A stretch of 64,000 bases of DNA from Lachnospiraceae bacterium G11 (GTDB taxonomy: Bacteria; Bacillota; Clostridia; Lachnospirales; Lachnospiraceae). The notes under the pieces were generated by a model that saw only the letters and a program-made list of their open reading frames with translations, did not search any database and had not been told where the DNA came from. The position numbers and the translations under genes are program-made. This document shows positions 15,969 to 23,932 of this stretch, piece by piece. Location: the NCBI GenBank assembly GCA_900103495.1, contig FMWZ01000007.1:124001-188000 (forward strand). Direction: 5' to 3'. Numbering within the stretch: the stretch's first letter is position 1; the number at the start of each line of letters is the position of its first letter.

Positions 15969-16901
15969 TTACACTGATATGCTACGATTATGCACTTGTT
16001 TCTTTATCCAATCTATTCTTCTATCCATGCATTTCCTGGTAATTGAACTTTTCAGCGCAGACTCATAGCCGTGACAGGTTCCCTTGACCTCATAAGACTC
16101 TACAGGAACCCCTTCTGAAAGTAACCTTTCAGCAAACAATATTCCTTCATCATGAAGGCAATCGTATTCGGCTACTTCAACATAAGTCTTTGGGAAAAAT
16201 GAAAGAGAATCAATTTCTGAGATTGAAGCATACCTGGATTGATTCGCATCATGCTCGTTTAAATACAGATCCCAAAAGAATTTTGTACAATGAGAATCCC
16301 AGATAGGAGTATCTGTGTACCTTTGCATGGATTCTGTATTCATCCTTTTATCAAGCACGGGATATATTAACATAGCCCCTTTGGGAAGAGGCTTTTCTCT
16401 GTCATGCAACATTACTGTGACTGCGCTTGCTATGTTTCCTCCGGCGCTATCTCCCGTCACAATAACCATGTCCTTATCAATGTTCAGTTCCTCGGCGTTT
16501 TCTAACACCCACAAATATGTATTGTAACAATCTTCAACAGCTACCGGGTATTTATACTTAGGTAACAATCTGTAATCCGGCAAAATAACCTTGCAATTTA
16601 CCCTTTGGGCATACCATTTCGCTATCTGATAATGTGCGCTTGAAGCACTCATCAGGAAGCCGCCTCCATGGTAAAACATGATGCAAGGTAAATTTCCACT
16701 ACACTGTTTTGGTTCAATAACCAGGGTAGTTATATTAGCACCCTTATATCCCGGTGTTGAATATTTCTTAACAGTAACCTGATTATCTGATTTGCATTTT
16801 TTTAATCTATATCCGACATTAATCAATGGATACAAATGACCTACCATTGAACCGCTGAACAATGAAAAATATTTCAGTTCTTTGTCGATATCGTATTTCA
16901 T
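15969..16901 (-). CDS. Alpha/beta hydrolase, HSL-type esterase
   Basis: 310-residue esterase/lipase of the hormone-sensitive lipase (family IV) type. The oxyanion motif HGGGF, nucleophile motif GDSAGG, acid in EYDCLHDEG and catalytic His in CHGYES are all in order. It hydrolyses short-chain esters in the cytosol; the natural substrate is unknown. There is no signal peptide. It lies 13 bases after the flavodoxin-like gene, and the three genes from 17879 down to 15969 look like one transcript, separate from the two-component operon that follows after 54 bases. Confidence 0.9.
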   Translation of the reverse strand: MKYDIDKELKYFSLFSGSMVGHLYPLINVGYRLKKCKSDNQVTVKKYSTPGYKGANITTLVIEPKQCSGNLPCIMFYHGGGFLMSASSAHYQIAKWYAQRVNCKVILPDYRLLPKYKYPVAVEDCYNTYLWVLENAEELNIDKDMVIVTGDSAGGNIASAVTVMLHDREKPLPKGAMLIYPVLDKRMNTESMQRYTDTPIWDSHCTKFFWDLYLNEHDANQSRYASISEIDSLSFFPKTYVEVAEYDCLHDEGILFAERLLSEGVPVESYEVKGTCHGYESALKSSITRKCMDRRIDWIKKQVHNRSISV

Positions 16902-16914
16902 TTTGACACCACCA

Positions 16915-17529
16915 TTAAATAAAATGGGTAAATACCCTTTCTTCTTTTACAGGTAACCCATACTTTTCCTTTCCAAGGGCGATGCTCTTCATGAGGAAAG
17001 TCATGTTTCTTGCAAGGGTTCTCATTGTCTGAAGACCCTCCAAATCCTTTTCAGCTTCCCCCGGAGTTCTTCCGTGTACACTGTTCCAATACTGGCTGGT
17101 AGCAACCGCCATGCCACAGCCTGTGAAATACTTATTCAGTTCATCAAATGTTGCTGAGGCTCCGCCCCTTCTTGCAACCACAACGCTTGCTCCAACCTTC
17201 ATGGTCTTATCAAATCCTGTGCTATAGAAAAGTCTGTCAAGACAAGCAATTAAGGTGGCATTTGCCGATGCGTAATATACAGGAGATGCAGCCACTATTC
17301 CGTCAGCCTTTTTAAACTTGGATGCTATTTCGTTTACCTCATCGTTAAAGGCGCACTTGCCGGTTTTACCACAGCTACCGCAGGCAATGCAGCCTCTGAT
17401 ATCCTTGTTTCCAATCTGGATTATCTCAGTCTCCACGCCTTCCTCTTTAAAGACCTTCACCATCTCGTTGACCGCAACGGTTGTGTTTCCGTTAATTCTG
17501 GGGCTGCCGTTAAGAATAAGTACCTTCAT
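16915..17529 (-). CDS. Flavodoxin-fold NADPH-dependent FMN reductase
   Basis: 204-residue flavoprotein. MKVLILNGSPRINGNTT is the FMN phosphate-binding loop and VAASPVYYASANATLIACLDRLF the second flavin segment. CIACGSCGKTGKC matches the cysteine pattern of Isf-like proteins. The stretch VVVARRGGASATFDELNKYF is typical of the multimeric flavodoxin WrbA-like group. Substrate unknown; quinone or nitroaromatic reduction is common in relatives. Co-transcribed with the esterase downstream and a DUF3784-like membrane gene upstream. Confidence 0.87.
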   Translation of the reverse strand: MKVLILNGSPRINGNTTVAVNEMVKVFKEEGVETEIIQIGNKDIRGCIACGSCGKTGKCAFNDEVNEIASKFKKADGIVAASPVYYASANATLIACLDRLFYSTGFDKTMKVGASVVVARRGGASATFDELNKYFTGCGMAVATSQYWNSVHGRTPGEAEKDLEGLQTMRTLARNMTFLMKSIALGKEKYGLPVKEERVFTHFI

Positions 17530-17552
17530 CTCTGATTTCTCCTTTTCAATGT

Positions 17553-17879
17553 TTACTTTTTATGTTTGCTTAAGACCACGTTATAGGCAATGGCTATACT
17601 TATGCATAGGAATACAGTTCCGAGAATTGGGATTATGAAAATGGGGCTGTTCTGCCGATAGAACAAAAGCGGCAGGCCAAGGAGTTCAAACACGCCAAAA
17701 AAAACAAACCAGATGGTGCTGACTGCCTTGTTATACTTCTTTATGTCCTTTACTTCCGGGGGTTTTACTCCGGTGTAGAAGCCTACAGGTTTTTCACTTC
17801 TCAGGCTGACAATTGCAATAATCAGGAATATTAACGCTACCAAAGACCAGATTGTAAATCCAAGTATTTCTCCGCTCAT
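17553..17879 (-). CDS. Small DUF3784-like membrane protein
   Basis: 108-residue protein with three hydrophobic segments (about 7-26, 50-67 and 78-98). The segment VGFYTGVKPPEVKDIKKYNKAVSTIW between the first two is typical of DUF3784-like proteins, whose role is unknown. ATG at 17879 was chosen because GGGG lies at suitable distance; an in-frame ATG at 17900 lacks a ribosome site. It is first in the operon with the flavodoxin-like and esterase genes and is transcribed divergently from the nucleotidyltransferase module. Confidence 0.65.
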   Translation of the reverse strand: MSGEILGFTIWSLVALIFLIIAIVSLRSEKPVGFYTGVKPPEVKDIKKYNKAVSTIWFVFFGVFELLGLPLLFYRQNSPIFIIPILGTVFLCISIAIAYNVVLSKHKK

Positions 17880-17976
17880 CTTATACCCCAAGCCTTTCAT
17901 TTTTTCGTCACAATGCTCTTTCGTAATTATATAACAAGTTGACTCTTTCGGACACCATGACCTCCAAAATCATAAC

Positions 17977-18005
17977 TTGAAAAGCGATATAAAATAGCGT
18001 ATAAT
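17977..18005 (+). promoter_or_regulatory. Sigma-A promoter of the nucleotidyltransferase module
   Basis: TTGAAA at 17977-17982 and a perfect TATAAT at 18000-18005 with exactly 17 bases between them. The transcript would start about 18012 and the ATG at 18045 follows AAGGTAAGGG. This is the best -35/-10 match on the plus strand of the window and shows that the module has its own promoter against the surrounding gene direction. Confidence 0.85.
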
Positions 18006-18044
18006 TACCCTACGGATTGTAAATATTTTTTTGAAGGTAAGGGT

Positions 18045-18695
18045 ATGGATGGAAAGCGTTTAGAATATAACGTTGTATCAGAACAATTTGATAAGCTTCA
18101 GAAGCAAATAAGCGAATTACCCAAAGGAAGCATTCGTACGCGCATTATTAACGGCCGAGAATATTACTATCTTCAGTACCGGGATGGGCAGCACGTGAGG
18201 AGTCGATATATTAAGCCTAATGAAGCGGAGGATCTGCAGCTTGAAATAGAAACCAGAAAGGGCCTAGAAGCTGAGGCTCGTGGACTTCAACTCCGTCTTA
18301 ACAGTTATGCCCAGCTCCTTTGCGAACACAGATCCTATCGTCCCGTAAAGAATGTAGACTACGAGTCCTACTCTCTTTTTATGTCATCCGTCGCACATGA
18401 TTATAAGTCAATGGATATCGACAGTTTCATAATCAAATACAATGTATCCAAGTATCGGGGTATAAACAAAAGGTACTTGGCCGGTTTTTTTGATTATATA
18501 AATGGTGTAGACAGACAGAATATGCGAAGAACCAACGATCTTGTTCTCGACCCATATACTTACATTATGTATTTTAAATATGGACAAAAAGAAGTTTTGA
18601 AAGAGGAACTCAAGAAAGCCATCCCTGCATTTCTAAACAGGGGACTGCTAATAACTAATATTCAGGAGGCCGTGAATGGGGCATTCAGTAGATGA
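18045..18695 (+). CDS. Uncharacterised partner of a nucleotidyltransferase (AbiEi-like position)
   Basis: 216-residue soluble protein of unknown function. Residues 24-60 hold a beta-rich module (LPKGSIRTRIINGREYYYLQ, then a basic RSRYIKPNEAE), followed by a helical stretch to about 100 and a C-terminal helical half (SVAHDYKSMDIDSFIIKYNV). The KGSI...INGREYYYLQYR type of module recurs in clostridial proteins encoded next to nucleotidyltransferases. Its end overlaps the downstream nucleotidyltransferase gene by 20 bases. By position it could be the antitoxin or regulator of an AbiE-like pair, but no winged helix was recognised. Confidence 0.65.
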   Translation: MDGKRLEYNVVSEQFDKLQKQISELPKGSIRTRIINGREYYYLQYRDGQHVRSRYIKPNEAEDLQLEIETRKGLEAEARGLQLRLNSYAQLLCEHRSYRPVKNVDYESYSLFMSSVAHDYKSMDIDSFIIKYNVSKYRGINKRYLAGFFDYINGVDRQNMRRTNDLVLDPYTYIMYFKYGQKEVLKEELKKAIPAFLNRGLLITNIQEAVNGAFSR

Positions 18696-19233
18696 TGAAT
18701 ATCTGAATCGTGAGAACATAGAAGAATACCTTGACGCGCTTGCAAATCAGATAAAAGAACAACGCATTGGAAATCATCGAATTCTCATTGTCGGTGGTGC
18801 CGCAATGGCATTAAAATATGCAGATGGAAGATCGACTGTTGATGTAGATATATGCTTCAGAGAACAAAATAATCTTTATAAATGTTGCCAACAAGTATCT
18901 CTTCAGTTCAATCTTCCGGATGATTGGATCAATGCTGATGTTATGCATTCTGATTCTTTCTCTTATGCATTATTTGAAAATGCAAAGTTATACAAGACCT
19001 TCAAAAATGTTTTGGAAGTTTATATAGTTGATGATTTAGACTTGTATTGTATGAAGCTTGTTTCATTTATGCCCAAAGATGTTCAGGACACTGAAGCCCT
19101 TGCAGCAAGCCTTAAAGCTAATGGCATTAGTGCCAAAGACGTCCATGATAATTTTATCCGTCTTTATGGAGATGAGTATTATCTGCTTAATGATGACAGG
19201 AAAATACGATTTATGGAACTACAATTTAAATGA
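18676..19233 (+). CDS. DUF6036-type nucleotidyltransferase (AbiEii-like)
   Basis: 185-residue protein of the nucleotidyltransferase superfamily. ILIVGGAAMALKYADGRSTV followed by VDVDICF gives the GG...(DxD) active-site pattern of the DUF6036/AbiEii/MNT group, with both acidic metal ligands kept. The remainder is helical, with DLYCMKLVSFMPKDVQDTEAL matching the usual Lys-containing C-terminal segment. Relatives act as toxins in type IV toxin-antitoxin and abortive-infection systems or as tRNA/protein nucleotidyltransferases. AGGAGG at 6 bases fixes the start, overlapping the upstream gene by 20 bases; the pair shares one promoter. Confidence 0.78.
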   Translation: MGHSVDDEYLNRENIEEYLDALANQIKEQRIGNHRILIVGGAAMALKYADGRSTVDVDICFREQNNLYKCCQQVSLQFNLPDDWINADVMHSDSFSYALFENAKLYKTFKNVLEVYIVDDLDLYCMKLVSFMPKDVQDTEALAASLKANGISAKDVHDNFIRLYGDEYYLLNDDRKIRFMELQFK

Positions 19234-19250
19234 TGACATCATGCGGATAC

Positions 19251-19796
19251 TTAATCTTCTCCCTTTAAAACCACCGTGATTGGTTCGTGATTAGTCGCTG
19301 GCAAAAACTTATTCAGCAAATCGTCAATCTTAAGCTTAAGGCTAGAAGTGTTTACGCATGGATGGCAACCTATGTATTCCTCCTTAAGCACATCCTCATC
19401 AATAAGAAGTTTAACCATGTTCTCCTTATCGTTCATTACACCCATTACGCTCACTGAGCCAGGCTCTATATCAAGGTATTTGATCATGTCTTCCGCTTCC
19501 GCGAAGGAGAGTCTTGCAGAGTTAATCTGGGCTGATAATTCCTTTGTCTTAAATTTCTTGGCACCGGGCATTAGAAGCAAGTAGAACTGAGTTTTCTGTC
19601 TGTTGCAAAGGAACAGGTTCTTGCACATGTAAGTTCCCAAAGTTTTGTCCACTTCAAGGCAGGCCTCCATGGTCATTGCCTTCTCGTGGTCCACACGTTT
19701 ATATTCGATTCCAAGCCTATCGAGAAGGTCGTAGGTCCTTATCTCCCTTTCAAGTCTTCCCGTAGTATCGGCAGGTCTGCCATCAAAGATTTCCAT
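19251..19796 (-). CDS. Prolyl-tRNA editing protein (ProX/YbaK superfamily)
   Basis: 181-residue trans-editing protein of the YbaK/ProX fold: RLGIEYKRVDHEKAMTMEACLEVDK, GTYMCKNLFLCNRQ, FYLLLMPGAKKF and the SVSVMGVMND strand. The central Lys in the CKNLFL segment is the conserved backbone-contact residue. ProXp-ala enzymes hydrolyse Ala-tRNA(Pro). Its start overlaps the end of the NudC gene by 14 bases, so the two are translationally coupled. It converges on the plus-strand nucleotidyltransferase module with only 17 bases between the stops. A second YbaK-type gene is at 23457. Confidence 0.85.
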   Translation of the reverse strand: MEIFDGRPADTTGRLEREIRTYDLLDRLGIEYKRVDHEKAMTMEACLEVDKTLGTYMCKNLFLCNRQKTQFYLLLMPGAKKFKTKELSAQINSARLSFAEAEDMIKYLDIEPGSVSVMGVMNDKENMVKLLIDEDVLKEEYIGCHPCVNTSSLKLKIDDLLNKFLPATNHEPITVVLKGED

Positions 19797-20625
19797 CTTT
19801 CCCCTCCTTGAACATTCTCATCATTTCATTGGTGAGACTTAGATTGTTGGGCTGAAGCACAATGTCCTCTCTCTTAACCCACTCAGCATATTTAAGCTCG
19901 CTCTCATCCATGTGTATCTCTCCGTCGCCATCAGCCTCACAGTAGAATCCCATAAGGATATCCTGAGCCATGCCCCAGGGCTGAGATTTGTAGTAAGTGA
20001 TGTTCTTGACCTTAACTCCTGTCTCCTCCATTACCTCTCTGGCAACGGTTTCCTCAAGGGTTTCGCCAATTTCGGTAAAACCTGCAACCAAGGCGTTGTG
20101 CGCAAATCCCCTCTTATATTTCGTAAGAAGCAGATAATCGCCCTTTCTTACGCCAACAATTACAGCCGGATTAATCCTGGGATAAACGGTATTGCCACAC
20201 TTGGGGCACACAAGGCTTCGCTCCTTCTCACCGAGAGTCATGGGCTCACCGCATCGGCCACAGTGCTTATTATCCTCATACCATCTCCAAAGATGATACG
20301 CGGTAAAGCCTGCGTAAATTTCCTTACCGTCCGCGTGCTCTCTTAATTCCCTTACAGAAAGGTGCATATAGCCTTCCTTTTCGAAAACTGAGGTGTCTAT
20401 GTTTTTACCATCAAGAGCGAGAAAATATTTCTGCTCGTCAACAGAAAAAAGATATGTGCTTGGCACATCGCCTATATGCGCCTTTGTGGTGAAAACGAGT
20501 CTTCCCTTATCTTCCTTCACAAGGACCTTCCCGTCCTCATCGAAAACAAGAAGATAATCCTTCTCCTCTATCCCACACTTCCTGAACTCATTAAAAAGTT
20601 TGCTTGGGTATATATCCTGTATCAT
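19783..20625 (-). CDS. nudC: NAD(+) diphosphatase NudC (Nudix hydrolase)
   Basis: 280-residue NADH pyrophosphatase. An N-terminal domain is followed by a four-cysteine zinc finger (CGRCGEPM and CPKCGN), then the Nudix box GETLEETVAREVMEETGV with its metal-binding glutamates; GFTEIGET and SQPWGMAQ (the SQPWPFP-like motif) mark the NudC branch. It hydrolyses NADH to NMNH and AMP and may remove NAD caps from RNA. ATG at 20625 follows AGGAGAAG; a longer frame starting inside the palindromic repeat upstream was rejected. Confidence 0.93.
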   Translation of the reverse strand: MIQDIYPSKLFNEFRKCGIEEKDYLLVFDEDGKVLVKEDKGRLVFTTKAHIGDVPSTYLFSVDEQKYFLALDGKNIDTSVFEKEGYMHLSVRELREHADGKEIYAGFTAYHLWRWYEDNKHCGRCGEPMTLGEKERSLVCPKCGNTVYPRINPAVIVGVRKGDYLLLTKYKRGFAHNALVAGFTEIGETLEETVAREVMEETGVKVKNITYYKSQPWGMAQDILMGFYCEADGDGEIHMDESELKYAEWVKREDIVLQPNNLSLTNEMMRMFKEGKDGNL

Positions 20626-20636
20626 TTCTTCTCCTG

Positions 20637-20669
20637 TGTGACAGTTGGGGACAGTCCCCAATTGTCACA
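20637..20669. repeat. GGGGACAG palindromic repeat, copy 1
   Basis: 33-bp palindrome: TGTGACAGTTGGGGACAG then TCCCCAATTGTCACA. It lies between the NudC gene and the isochorismatase-like gene and supplies the TGA stop of the latter. It shares its core and arm design with copies at 21.2, 22.1, 27.1, 39.8, 42.2 and 43.2 kb. No transposase is nearby. It resembles REP elements that depend on RAYT-type transposases, by inference. It could form a hairpin and act as a terminator. Confidence 0.9.
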
Positions 20670-21195
20670 TATTCTGTAATAATTGAATTGCCTGTTCCAT
20701 GGTAACTATTTTGGCGTAACGTCTTCCCCACATAAACTCATTAAAATACTTGTAAGCCGTCTCCTTATCAAAATAAGGATTATCATAGGTTGAGTTCGTA
20801 TATTCCGGAATAATTATATTGAACCCATGCTCAAACCCGCATTTAACCGTTGCATCCATACAATAATCTGTTGATACGCCGATTGTCATGATATCTTTCT
20901 CACCTTTGGATCGCAGATATTCCGTCAGTCCGGTCATGGGATGAAAGGCGCTGTTAACAGTCTTTTCAAAGCGCTTCTCATCGCCTCTTGGAGCAAACTC
21001 TTCGTAGATTTCATAGTTGTCCGTAAGCTTATCAAGGTCAGAACCCGGTCCATCATCATGCTGGACATAAGCGACCTCAACATTGTTCTGCCTTGCTACT
21101 GCAATTAATTGTTTGATATTGTTTTTTACCTTCTCAAACGCATAAAGGGTTTCGTTAAAACATCCCTTCTGCGTATCCACAACCAAAAGTATCAT
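20665..21195 (-). CDS. Isochorismatase-like cysteine hydrolase
   Basis: 176-residue hydrolase of the isochorismatase/nicotinamidase fold. Catalytic Asp is in LLVVDTQKGCF, and the nucleophilic Cys in IGVSTDYCMDATVKCG; a Lys (about 110, ERFEKTVNSAF) completes the triad. Members hydrolyse nicotinamide, isochorismate, N-carbamoyl compounds and others; the substrate is open. The last codon and stop fall inside palindromic repeat copy 1, so the repeat defines its C-terminus. Preceded by its own GAGGAACG ribosome site and repeat copy 2. Confidence 0.87.
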   Translation of the reverse strand: MILLVVDTQKGCFNETLYAFEKVKNNIKQLIAVARQNNVEVAYVQHDDGPGSDLDKLTDNYEIYEEFAPRGDEKRFEKTVNSAFHPMTGLTEYLRSKGEKDIMTIGVSTDYCMDATVKCGFEHGFNIIIPEYTNSTYDNPYFDKETAYKYFNEFMWGRRYAKIVTMEQAIQLLQNM

Positions 21196-21208
21196 TCGTT
21201 CCTCCTTA

Positions 21209-21241
21209 TGTGACAGTTAGGGTCTGTCCCCAATTGTCACT
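21209..21241. repeat. GGGGACAG palindromic repeat, copy 2
   Basis: 33-bp imperfect palindrome TGTGACAGTTAGGGTCTG / TCCCCAATTGTCACT, nearly the same as copy 1 with changes in one arm. It ends on the first base of the stop codon of the TraB-like gene and begins 13 bases upstream of the isochorismatase-like start, so it fills most of that gap. Confidence 0.85.
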
Positions 21242-22056
21242 CATCTATATAACTGATTCTCTCTGAACAGATTGCAATAATGCATCTGTGAATTGTAAAA
21301 ATCATTATTCTCATCTTCGGGCCACTGGGATTTCACTTCATCATTTATTGCTTCATCTGACTGAATTAACCGGGGATAGGTATGCGCATAGAATAATGAT
21401 CTTTGCTCCCACACATCGCAAATAGAAGAAGGATATGCAAATTCCGCGCCTTTGCTCTTAAACAGTCCTGAAACATTGGGGATATTCTCTTCGTTGAACC
21501 CTTCATCAAGCAAACGATCCAGTTGAGGATATAAATGTCCAAATCCACATATAATCAGAACCTTTTGGTTATCGTAGAGCTTTAGTTTTTCCATTATATT
21601 CTGATGTATATGATTATCTCTGTCATCTGTGGTCGTATTCTTTTCGTAAGTGTCATTATCTACTTTCCAGTAATCTACCATTTCTACAGGTATATCATTG
21701 TCCTGACAATAACAATATGTGATCCCCATATCAATGGGGCCGTCCACTACTCCATACTGTTTGTAGTATTCTTCTCGTGCCTCGATAAAAATTGCATCCG
21801 GGTTTATGTTTTTTATTGCATTCAGCATTTCTTCAACAGAATAATTAGCCAATGTGTCAAAATGACTCGTATGGAATGTTCCCATGAGATAAACTTCCTG
21901 ACCGGCTGCCGATTGCACTCTCTTAACTGTGAAGGCTTTAACATTTATATAAATAATCGTTGCGGAAATAAGTAAGATTCCAAGAATTGCCGCAACGCCT
22001 ATAAGAGCCTTTTTTAATTTCGAATGTCTCTTATTTTTTCTCTCTGAGTTTTCCAT
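21241..22056 (-). CDS. Membrane-anchored TraB/GumN-like protein
   Basis: 271-residue protein with a basic N-terminus, one membrane segment at about residues 17-38 and an extracellular domain. YLMGTFHTSHF near the start of the domain, IFIEAREEYY, and VLIICGFGHLYPQL toward the end give the GTxH...E...GxGH layout of the TraB/GumN/ChaN superfamily, some members of which are metalloproteases or heme-binding. No assignment beyond that is safe. A distantly similar membrane protein with GESHG and GSYHTN motifs lies at 30223. Stop codon abuts repeat copy 2. Confidence 0.65.
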   Translation of the reverse strand: MENSERKNKRHSKLKKALIGVAAILGILLISATIIYINVKAFTVKRVQSAAGQEVYLMGTFHTSHFDTLANYSVEEMLNAIKNINPDAIFIEAREEYYKQYGVVDGPIDMGITYCYCQDNDIPVEMVDYWKVDNDTYEKNTTTDDRDNHIHQNIMEKLKLYDNQKVLIICGFGHLYPQLDRLLDEGFNEENIPNVSGLFKSKGAEFAYPSSICDVWEQRSLFYAHTYPRLIQSDEAINDEVKSQWPEDENNDFYNSQMHYCNLFRENQLYR

Positions 22057-22081
22057 TTCATTACTCCTTTAGAAAAATATT

Positions 22082-22096
22082 CCCCCAATTGTCACT
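22082..22096. repeat. Half copy of the GGGGACAG repeat, copy 3
   Basis: CCCCCAATTGTCACT matches only the right arm of copies 1 and 2. Its last base is the first base of the DUF1653 gene stop codon, the same placement as in the full copies. The missing left arm suggests decay or partial deletion. Confidence 0.7.
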
Positions 22097-22341
22097 TACT
22101 GCTTTTTACTTGCAATTTCCTGAAGTTCAAATCTATACTTTTGTTTTACCTCAGGATACTTTTCATGATCCACTTCTGACAAAAACATTTCCTTAGGCCT
22201 AACCCAAAGAGAGCCGTCCTCATACAGTTTTCGATATACAACCATCTCTTCCTGAGTTTCTGAATCTCTTGCAATATCTTCCACCAGATAATAATCACCT
22301 TTAAAGTGCTTATAGACTCGATGTAATAATAGCTCTTGCAT
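22096..22341 (-). CDS. DUF1653 family protein
   Basis: 81-residue protein of the DUF1653 family: [41 protein letters not shown] and the C-terminal [10 protein letters not shown] are all characteristic. The small beta-rich domain is widespread in bacteria, often beside or fused to enzymes of varied kinds; its function is unknown. AGGTAAAT precedes the ATG. The next upstream gene ends 76 bases away, so co-transcription with it is uncertain. Confidence 0.87.
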   Translation of the reverse strand: MQELLLHRVYKHFKGDYYLVEDIARDSETQEEMVVYRKLYEDGSLWVRPKEMFLSEVDHEKYPEVKQKYRFELQEIASKKQ

Positions 22342-22417
22342 ATTTACCTCCGAAATAAACTATTTTTTCCCAGCCAATATCATATTTCCTGTTCACCACT
22401 AAATTTCGGCACTCACA

Positions 22418-22651
22418 TCAGTATTCCTTTTTTATTTCTTCCAGTTTGTAAGTTTCCTTGAACTTTGCTAAATCCTTATCGTCTCGGATTAGCATTACCT
22501 CAGTGAAATGGCCATCTTCTTTGCTTTTAAAGCCGGCCACTTGCTCCCCTGTACAAATACTGCTCTTGATTACTGCAATCTGTTTGTCGGGGTCAAACGG
22601 TATATCTGCGCTAAGATGGAGTTCTTTATGTTTTTTCCAAAACAAACTCAT
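22418..22651 (-). CDS. Conserved short protein of unknown function
   Basis: 77-residue soluble protein. The core KSSICTGEQVAGFKSKEDGHFTEV followed by MLIRDDKDLAKFKETY is familiar from short uncharacterised Firmicutes proteins, with CTGEQVAGF the most conserved part. The N-terminus is variable (MSLFWKKHKELH). No membrane segment and only one Cys. It starts 13 bases downstream of the methyltransferase stop and is probably in its transcript. I cannot assign a function. Confidence 0.6.
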   Translation of the reverse strand: MSLFWKKHKELHLSADIPFDPDKQIAVIKSSICTGEQVAGFKSKEDGHFTEVMLIRDDKDLAKFKETYKLEEIKKEY

Positions 22652-22664
22652 ACCCTGTTTTCAC

Positions 22665-23420
22665 CTACTTTCTTGCCAAAACAGAATACCACTCGGTATT
22701 ATCAAAATCCTCCACAATCTTTCCTGTAGGAAATTCCCTGATTTCAATATCTTTATAACCAAGTTTCTTAAGCTTATTTACAGCCAGGTCCTTGGGGAAG
22801 GGATTATAGTGCTCCTCAAAATGCTCTTTCTGGAACATCTTATTGTCCTTCTCAAATGTAAACAAAAGGTTGAAAATAATGCTTCCGTCCTCAGGATAAT
22901 CCCAAACCTGAACAAGATTAACTCTTGTATCCCCATCAAAGAATGGATTATATAAATAAAATCTCTGGTGGTTTCTGAAAATCATCTCCCAGTTTCTGGA
23001 ATCATAATAAAGATATCCGCCGTCAACCACATGCTTATCCATCTGCTCAAGTGCCGCACAAACGTCGTCATTGCTTACATATGCCAAAGAATTACCTGTG
23101 CTGGCAACCATATCAAACTTCTCATCGCCCCAGCAGTCAAGGCTTCTGAAATCGCTCTGCTTCAGGGTCGCCTTCTTCCCGACTTTTTCAATCTTCTTAC
23201 CGCAGTTAGCTAACATCGTATCGCTTAAATCCGAACCTGAAAGTTCAATTCCCAAATCCAAAACAGGAATGGTAACACTTCCCGAACCGATACTTACATC
23301 AAGCATCTTCTTGACGTTCCTTCCGGCCAAAATCTGCTCCCAATACTTCTTGTAGAAAGCCCTGCTTCCTTCAGTGTCCGTCAGATCATAAATATCTGCT
23401 CTGTCATACATACTTGCCAT
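22665..23420 (-). CDS. Class I SAM-dependent methyltransferase
   Basis: 251-residue methyltransferase. Motif I DVSIGSGSV at residues 41-49 is slightly unusual in having SIGSGS in place of GCGTG, but LSGSDLSDTMLANC, KQSDFRSL and FDMVASTGNSLAYV follow in the expected order. The C-terminal beta-rich part (FYLYNPFFDGDTRVNLVQVW) resembles glycine/sarcosine or small-molecule methyltransferases. Substrate unknown. It precedes the short conserved gene and follows the YbaK gene by about 36 bases. Confidence 0.85.
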   Translation of the reverse strand: MASMYDRADIYDLTDTEGSRAFYKKYWEQILAGRNVKKMLDVSIGSGSVTIPVLDLGIELSGSDLSDTMLANCGKKIEKVGKKATLKQSDFRSLDCWGDEKFDMVASTGNSLAYVSNDDVCAALEQMDKHVVDGGYLYYDSRNWEMIFRNHQRFYLYNPFFDGDTRVNLVQVWDYPEDGSIIFNLLFTFEKDNKMFQKEHFEEHYNPFPKDLAVNKLKKLGYKDIEIREFPTGKIVEDFDNTEWYSVLARK

Positions 23421-23456
23421 GTTTATACTCTCCTTATCAATAGATATGTAACAATT

Positions 23457-23930
23457 CTAAACCAAATCCTCGACCCTTATTTCCGCTGCGGCAATCAAAT
23501 CCGTGGGCGCCAGTTCTATCTGGAACCCAACCTTCCCGGCACTGACGAAAACCGTATCGTAGCCAACCGCTGTCTCATGAATAAATGTCGAGAAATGCTT
23601 CTTCATTCCAATAGGTGAACACCCGCCGTGAACGTAACCGGTCAAGGGCAACAAGTCCTTTTGCTTAATCATGGAAACTGCCTTCTCGCCACAGGCCTTG
23701 GCTGCCTTCTTTAAGTCAAGCTCTCCCTTAACGGGTATGACGAATACGTAGAAAGCTCCGGTTTTGCCCTGGGTAACAAGAGTCTTAAAAACCTTGTCCG
23801 CATCTTCCCCAAGTAAAGCCGCAATCTCCTCGCCGGACATTGTGGCGTCAGGCTTATAGGCGTGACTTTCATATGATATTTTCTTGGCGTCCAGGACGCG
23901 CATTACATTTGTCTTTTCTTCTTTTTTCAT
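23457..23930 (-). CDS. ybaK: Cys-tRNA(Pro)/Cys-tRNA(Cys) deacylase YbaK
   Basis: 157-residue trans-editing deacylase. KKISYESHAYKPDATMSGEEIAALLG, VFKTLVTQG with the conserved Lys of the substrate pocket, and GYVHGGCSPIGMKKHF with the GxxxGGxSP loop identify YbaK. It removes mischarged cysteine from tRNA(Pro). Length is normal. Its start is 2 bases before the stop of the AlkZ-like gene upstream, so the genes are tightly linked in one transcript. Confidence 0.92.
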   Translation of the reverse strand: MKKEEKTNVMRVLDAKKISYESHAYKPDATMSGEEIAALLGEDADKVFKTLVTQGKTGAFYVFVIPVKGELDLKKAAKACGEKAVSMIKQKDLLPLTGYVHGGCSPIGMKKHFSTFIHETAVGYDTVFVSAGKVGFQIELAPTDLIAAAEIRVEDLV

Positions 23931-23932
23931 AC

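Noticed and set aside
20626-20661. Longer NudC start inside the palindromic repeat
   Set aside because: The added residues come from the repeat and a good ribosome site precedes the ATG at 20625.
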